From Photobacterium carnosum (GTDB lineage: Bacteria > Pseudomonadota > Gammaproteobacteria > Enterobacterales > Vibrionaceae): a stretch of 64,000 nucleotides of DNA. Below, in pieces: positions 61,008 through 64,000 of the stretch. Position 1 is the first letter of the stretch. Each line of letters opens with the position of its first letter. The translations under genes were made by a program, and so were the position numbers. The notes under the pieces are model-generated. The model was not told the DNA's origin, made no database searches, and was given only the letters and a program-made list of their open reading frames with translations. The stretch spans positions 1 through 64,000 of the forward strand of contig NZ_NPIB01000007.1 of NCBI RefSeq assembly GCF_002849605.1, written 5' to 3'.

Positions 61008-61889
61008 ATGACAATGTCTCAAACACATAATCCTCTGCGAGGCGCAGCATGGATGCTAACTGCCGGGCTCGCGTTTGCCGTAGTAAATAGCTTAGCTCAG
61101 TACCTTAGTATCAAAATGCATGTTCCTTCCACCTCTGTGGCGTTGATCCAATACTTTATTGCATTGATCGCAATGCTGCCTTGGCTACGCAAGTTAGGCA
61201 TTCGTCAATCGCTTAAAACTAATCATTTTTGGTTACACTGCTTACGGGTGTTTTTTGCAGTTATTGGTATTCAGTTATGGTTATGGGCATTAGCCTACCC
61301 TGTTCCTATTTGGCAAGGTATTGCATTACTGATGATTTCCCCGCTGTTTGCAACCATTGGTTCAGGGCTCATTCTTAAAGAAACTGTCGGTAAAGCGCGT
61401 TGGTTAGCAACGTTAGGTGGTTTTGTTGGTGCAATGATTATTCTTGAGCCATGGTCTGAAGATTTTAACATCGCGACATTATTGCCTGTAGGTGCAGCCT
61501 TTTTCTGGGCAGCTTATTCATTGATGGTGAAAAAACAATCTAGCCATGAATCACCCACAACCATCGTGATGTATCTACTTATTTTAATGACGCCATTCAA
61601 TCTTATTTTAGCTGCGCCTGATTTTACCATGCCAACAATCGGTTTGGGCTGGTGGTTATTAATTCTGGCAGGTTTATTAACTGGGTTAGCACAATGGGCA
61701 ATCGCTAAAGCCTATGCGGTGGCTGATGCTTCTTTTGTCCAACCTTTTGATCATGCTAAATTACCTTTAAACGTATTAGGTGGATGGTTAGTCTTTGGCT
61801 GGGCACCACCCGGACGATTATGGCTTGGTGCTGGGATTATTATTCTCTCCGTTGCTTTTATTACCCATTGGGAAAATCGTAAAAAATAA
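61008..61889 (+). CDS. EamA family (DMT) transporter
   Basis: 293 aa with ten predicted membrane segments arranged as two EamA repeats (LRGAAWMLTAGLAFAVVNSL to about 140; then VGAAFFWAAYSLMVKKQSSH to the end). Such drug/metabolite transporters export or import small metabolites such as amino acids, nucleobases or S-adenosylmethionine. No nearby gene fixes the substrate; it lies between cdd and purT, each with its own terminator. An in-frame ATG two codons downstream is an alternative start. Confidence 0.88.
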   Translation: MTMSQTHNPLRGAAWMLTAGLAFAVVNSLAQYLSIKMHVPSTSVALIQYFIALIAMLPWLRKLGIRQSLKTNHFWLHCLRVFFAVIGIQLWLWALAYPVPIWQGIALLMISPLFATIGSGLILKETVGKARWLATLGGFVGAMIILEPWSEDFNIATLLPVGAAFFWAAYSLMVKKQSSHESPTTIVMYLLILMTPFNLILAAPDFTMPTIGLGWWLLILAGLLTGLAQWAIAKAYAVADASFVQPFDHAKLPLNVLGGWLVFGWAPPGRLWLGAGIIILSVAFITHWENRKK

Positions 61890-61898
61890 CCACATTAA

Positions 61899-61925
61899 AA
61901 CCGCTTATGATAAGCGGTTTTTTTT
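61899..61925 (+). terminator. Rho-independent terminator of the EamA gene
   Basis: Stem AACCGCTTA/TAAGCGGTT with a 3- to 4-base loop followed by eight Ts. Confidence 0.9.
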
Positions 61926-61971
61926 CGCTTCACGTTCTTCAATTATGATCTTTCTATCAAACACCCACCAA

Positions 61972-61987
61972 AAGCAAACGATTGCGC
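61972..61987 (+). promoter_or_regulatory. PurR-like operator upstream of purT
   Basis: AAGCAAACGATTGCGC matches ACGCAAACGTTTGCGT at 13 of 16 positions. It lies 67 bases before the purT start. Purine-pathway genes in gammaproteobacteria are PurR controlled. Confidence 0.6.
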
Positions 61988-62053
61988 AAACATCAAAATA
62001 AGGTATTATTAGCGACAGATTTCACCTTTAATGACAAATCGTAAGGAATTTCA

Positions 62054-63229
62054 ATGTTTGGTACCGCTACTTGTTCTGATGCAACCCGTGTATTACTGCT
62101 TGGCTCTGGTGAGCTAGGTAAAGAAGTTGCTATTGAGTGTCAGCGTCTTGGGCTTGAAGTGATTGCTGTTGATCGTTATGAGAATGCGCCAGCAATGCAG
62201 GTAGCACATCGTAGCCATGTGATTGATATGTTAGATGGTGATGCACTTAAACATATTATTGCCCTTGAACAACCCCACTTTGTTGTACCTGAAATTGAAG
62301 CAATTGCGACAGATACTTTAGTTGAACTTGAAAGCCAAGGTGTCAATGTCGTACCCACCGCTAACGCGACTAAACTGACCATGAACCGTGAAGGCATTCG
62401 TCGTCTTGCCGCTGAAACCTTAGCCATTCCAACCTCGCCTTATGAATTTTCTGATCAATATGCCGATTTTGAAGCCTCAGTGCATCGCATTGGCATGCCG
62501 TGTGTTGTAAAGCCGATCATGAGTTCATCTGGCAAAGGTCAAAGCGTGATTAAAACTACCGCAGACATTGAATCAGCATGGCAATACGCACAAGAAGGTG
62601 GACGTGCAGGCGCAGGCCGAGTCATTGTTGAAGGCTTTGTCGATTTTGATTATGAAATCACACTTCTCACAGTACGCGCGGTTGATGGTGTGCATTTCTG
62701 TGCGCCAATTGGTCATCGTCAAGAGAATGGCGACTACCGCGAGTCGTGGCAACCACAGCAAATGTCAAAGGCAGCCTTAAAAGCGGCTGAGAACGTTGCT
62801 AAGAAGGTTGTAAACGAATTAGGCGGTTATGGTCTATTTGGGGTGGAATTGTTCGTTAAAGGCGATACAGTGCTGTTTAGCGAAGTATCCCCTCGCCCAC
62901 ACGATACAGGAATGGTAACCCTGATCTCTCAAGAGTTATCTGAATTTGCATTGCATGTCCGTGCCTTTTTAGGCATGCCAATTACCACGATTACACAGTA
63001 TGGTGCATCAGCTTCTGCGGTTATTCTTGCTGAAGGTATTTCTACCAATATTCGATTTGATAATTTAACCGCTGCGTTATCTCGTCCACAAACGCAAATA
63101 AGACTGTTTGGCAAACCTGAAATCAATGGTCGCCGCCGTCTTGGGGTTGCGCTTACACGCCGTGATGACATTGACACAGCTGTTACTGATGCCATTGCTA
63201 CGGCAGCAGATGTTAACGTCATTCTGTAG
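62054..63229 (+). CDS. purT: Phosphoribosylglycinamide formyltransferase 2 (formate-dependent)
   Basis: 391 aa (E. coli 392). It begins with the nucleotide-binding [19 protein letters not shown], then [10 protein letters not shown], and has ATP-grasp features: [15 protein letters not shown] (P-loop-like Lys), [12 protein letters not shown], and [20 protein letters not shown] with DTGMVT. PurT uses formate and ATP to formylate GAR in purine synthesis, an alternative to folate-dependent PurN. A PurR-like box sits in the promoter and AAGGAAT precedes the ATG. Confidence 0.97.
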   Translation: MFGTATCSDATRVLLLGSGELGKEVAIECQRLGLEVIAVDRYENAPAMQVAHRSHVIDMLDGDALKHIIALEQPHFVVPEIEAIATDTLVELESQGVNVVPTANATKLTMNREGIRRLAAETLAIPTSPYEFSDQYADFEASVHRIGMPCVVKPIMSSSGKGQSVIKTTADIESAWQYAQEGGRAGAGRVIVEGFVDFDYEITLLTVRAVDGVHFCAPIGHRQENGDYRESWQPQQMSKAALKAAENVAKKVVNELGGYGLFGVELFVKGDTVLFSEVSPRPHDTGMVTLISQELSEFALHVRAFLGMPITTITQYGASASAVILAEGISTNIRFDNLTAALSRPQTQIRLFGKPEINGRRRLGVALTRRDDIDTAVTDAIATAADVNVIL

Positions 63230-63251
63230 CCTTAGCGGTGCAATAAAGACA

Positions 63252-63278
63252 ATAAAGGCGTCACATAGACGCCTTTGT
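63252..63278. terminator. Bidirectional terminator between purT and tpm
   Basis: Stem AAAGGCGTC/GACGCCTTT with a 5-base loop, T-run on the plus side. Confidence 0.85.
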
Positions 63279-63305
63279 TTTTTCAGCTACGCTATTGTGA
63301 GTTTA

Positions 63306-63944
63306 TTAAACTTCAATTAGCCATACTTCTTCAGCGAAACGCTCGACACCACGTTGACGACGAGGATGGGTTGCATCAGCTTCATCACGTTCTAAATGGG
63401 TGATCTTACAACCACTGAATAACGCTTCTATTTCAGCCTTAGGCACGGAGAATGGAGGCCCGTCCATTTGTGATTGAGGGTAATCTAAGGTCACTAATAA
63501 AATACGCCCACCGGGTTTAATCAACTGCAATAAACGCTCAACATAACGTTCACGCATTGATTGTGGCATCGCAACTAATGCCGCACGATCATACACCACA
63601 TCAACCGGTGCAACAGGAACGGTAAAATAGTCCCCTTGATAAATTGTGATCTCATCAAATGAATACACATGCTCACAGCCGATCCCGATGACTAATGGCG
63701 TGTAAAGATTCTCAGCAAAAAAAGCTTTTACAGCAATATCACTCAGTTCAATCCCAACCACATCATTATGACGCGCCGCAAGCCAAACTAAGTCTTCTGA
63801 TTTGCCACACATTGGTACTAACACACGATCATCACGTTGAGCATTAACCTGTGACCAGTGTTTTATTAATAATGGATTAACGTCGGTTAAATGAAACCCG
63901 ATACGATCTTCAGCCCAACGGCTATGCCAAAATTCAGCGTCCAT
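63306..63944 (-). CDS. tpm: Thiopurine S-methyltransferase family protein
   Basis: 212 aa. The family N-terminus DAEFWHSRWAEDRIGFHLTD is present, followed by the SAM-binding VLVPMCGKSEDLVWLA, VGIELSDIAVKAFF and VYDRAALVAMP. Bacterial TPMT-like enzymes methylate thiopurines and also tellurite or selenite in some species. Length and motifs agree with intact family members. AAGGTAATAC lies before the ATG. Confidence 0.95.
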   Translation of the reverse strand: MDAEFWHSRWAEDRIGFHLTDVNPLLIKHWSQVNAQRDDRVLVPMCGKSEDLVWLAARHNDVVGIELSDIAVKAFFAENLYTPLVIGIGCEHVYSFDEITIYQGDYFTVPVAPVDVVYDRAALVAMPQSMRERYVERLLQLIKPGGRILLVTLDYPQSQMDGPPFSVPKAEIEALFSGCKITHLERDEADATHPRRQRGVERFAEEVWLIEV

Positions 63945-64000
63945 GTATTACCTTCTTTCTTTATATATTTTTTATTTGATGCTAGTTGACCATAAGTCGC

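Noticed and set aside
1-64000. tRNA or rRNA genes
   Set aside because: No cloverleaf with an intact T-loop or rRNA segment was noticed on reading; none can be supported.

Overview
The window looks like a chromosomal segment of a marine gammaproteobacterium of the family Vibrionaceae, most likely Photobacterium. The DNA is AT-rich. The core gene order is vibrio-like (matP, lon-like protease, fabA, rmf, a DUF3466 protein, uup, rlmL, pyrD, a DUF2835 protein, pepN). A thermolabile-haemolysin-type phospholipase and ToxR-like membrane regulators also point to Vibrionaceae. The genus is inferred from protein resemblance, not from a marker gene. matP, matS motifs and fabA place the segment in or near the replication-terminus macrodomain.

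Layout. (1) 1-1000: remnants of two copies of an ISNCY-like insertion sequence. (2) 1255-2816: a ToxR/TcpP-like membrane regulator with an overlapping ToxS/TcpH-like partner. (3) 2.8-24.5 kb: housekeeping block: PPC protein, DUF3634, matP, lon-like protease, fabA with FadR-like and FabR-like sites, rmf, a GlyGly-CTERM surface protein, uup, rlmL, pyrD, pepN, pncB, prc, proQ, msrC. (4) 24.5-35.3 kb: ABC exporter, letA-letB lipid-transport operon, rsmF, an sRNA that closely resembles SdsR/RyeB, two cold-shock genes, an acetyltransferase and efpL. (5) 35.4-48 kb: accessory metabolism and transport: DHA2 exporter, two tandem Cof-type HAD phosphatases, TetR regulator, TLH-type phospholipase, beta/gamma-crystallin protein, pyruvate oxidase and an FMN alpha-hydroxy-acid dehydrogenase. 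(6) 48-56.5 kb: a low-density accessory region with two perfect matS sites flanking a 16-copy heptanucleotide repeat, an HsdR-N-type nuclease, and a Gabija-like anti-phage pair (OLD-family ATPase/TOPRIM nuclease plus UvrD-like helicase), bounded by an integrase remnant and by an imperfect duplication of the sbcB leader. (7) 56.5-64 kb: sbcB, a small ToxR-like membrane protein, lrgAB, cdd, an EamA transporter, purT and tpm.

Most notable observation: the helicase of the Gabija-like pair is broken exactly at its Walker A loop by a heptanucleotide tandem repeat (three TTACTGC copies plus a degenerate fourth). One or four copies would keep the P-loop in frame; the three present shift it. The helicase therefore appears to be OFF in this genome, and the repeat gives a plausible reversible switch. 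A second, much longer heptanucleotide array (16 x CACTTGG) lies about 4.2 kb away between two matS sites. The SdsR-like sRNA, at the same place relative to rsmF as in enterobacteria, is the other element I would follow up.
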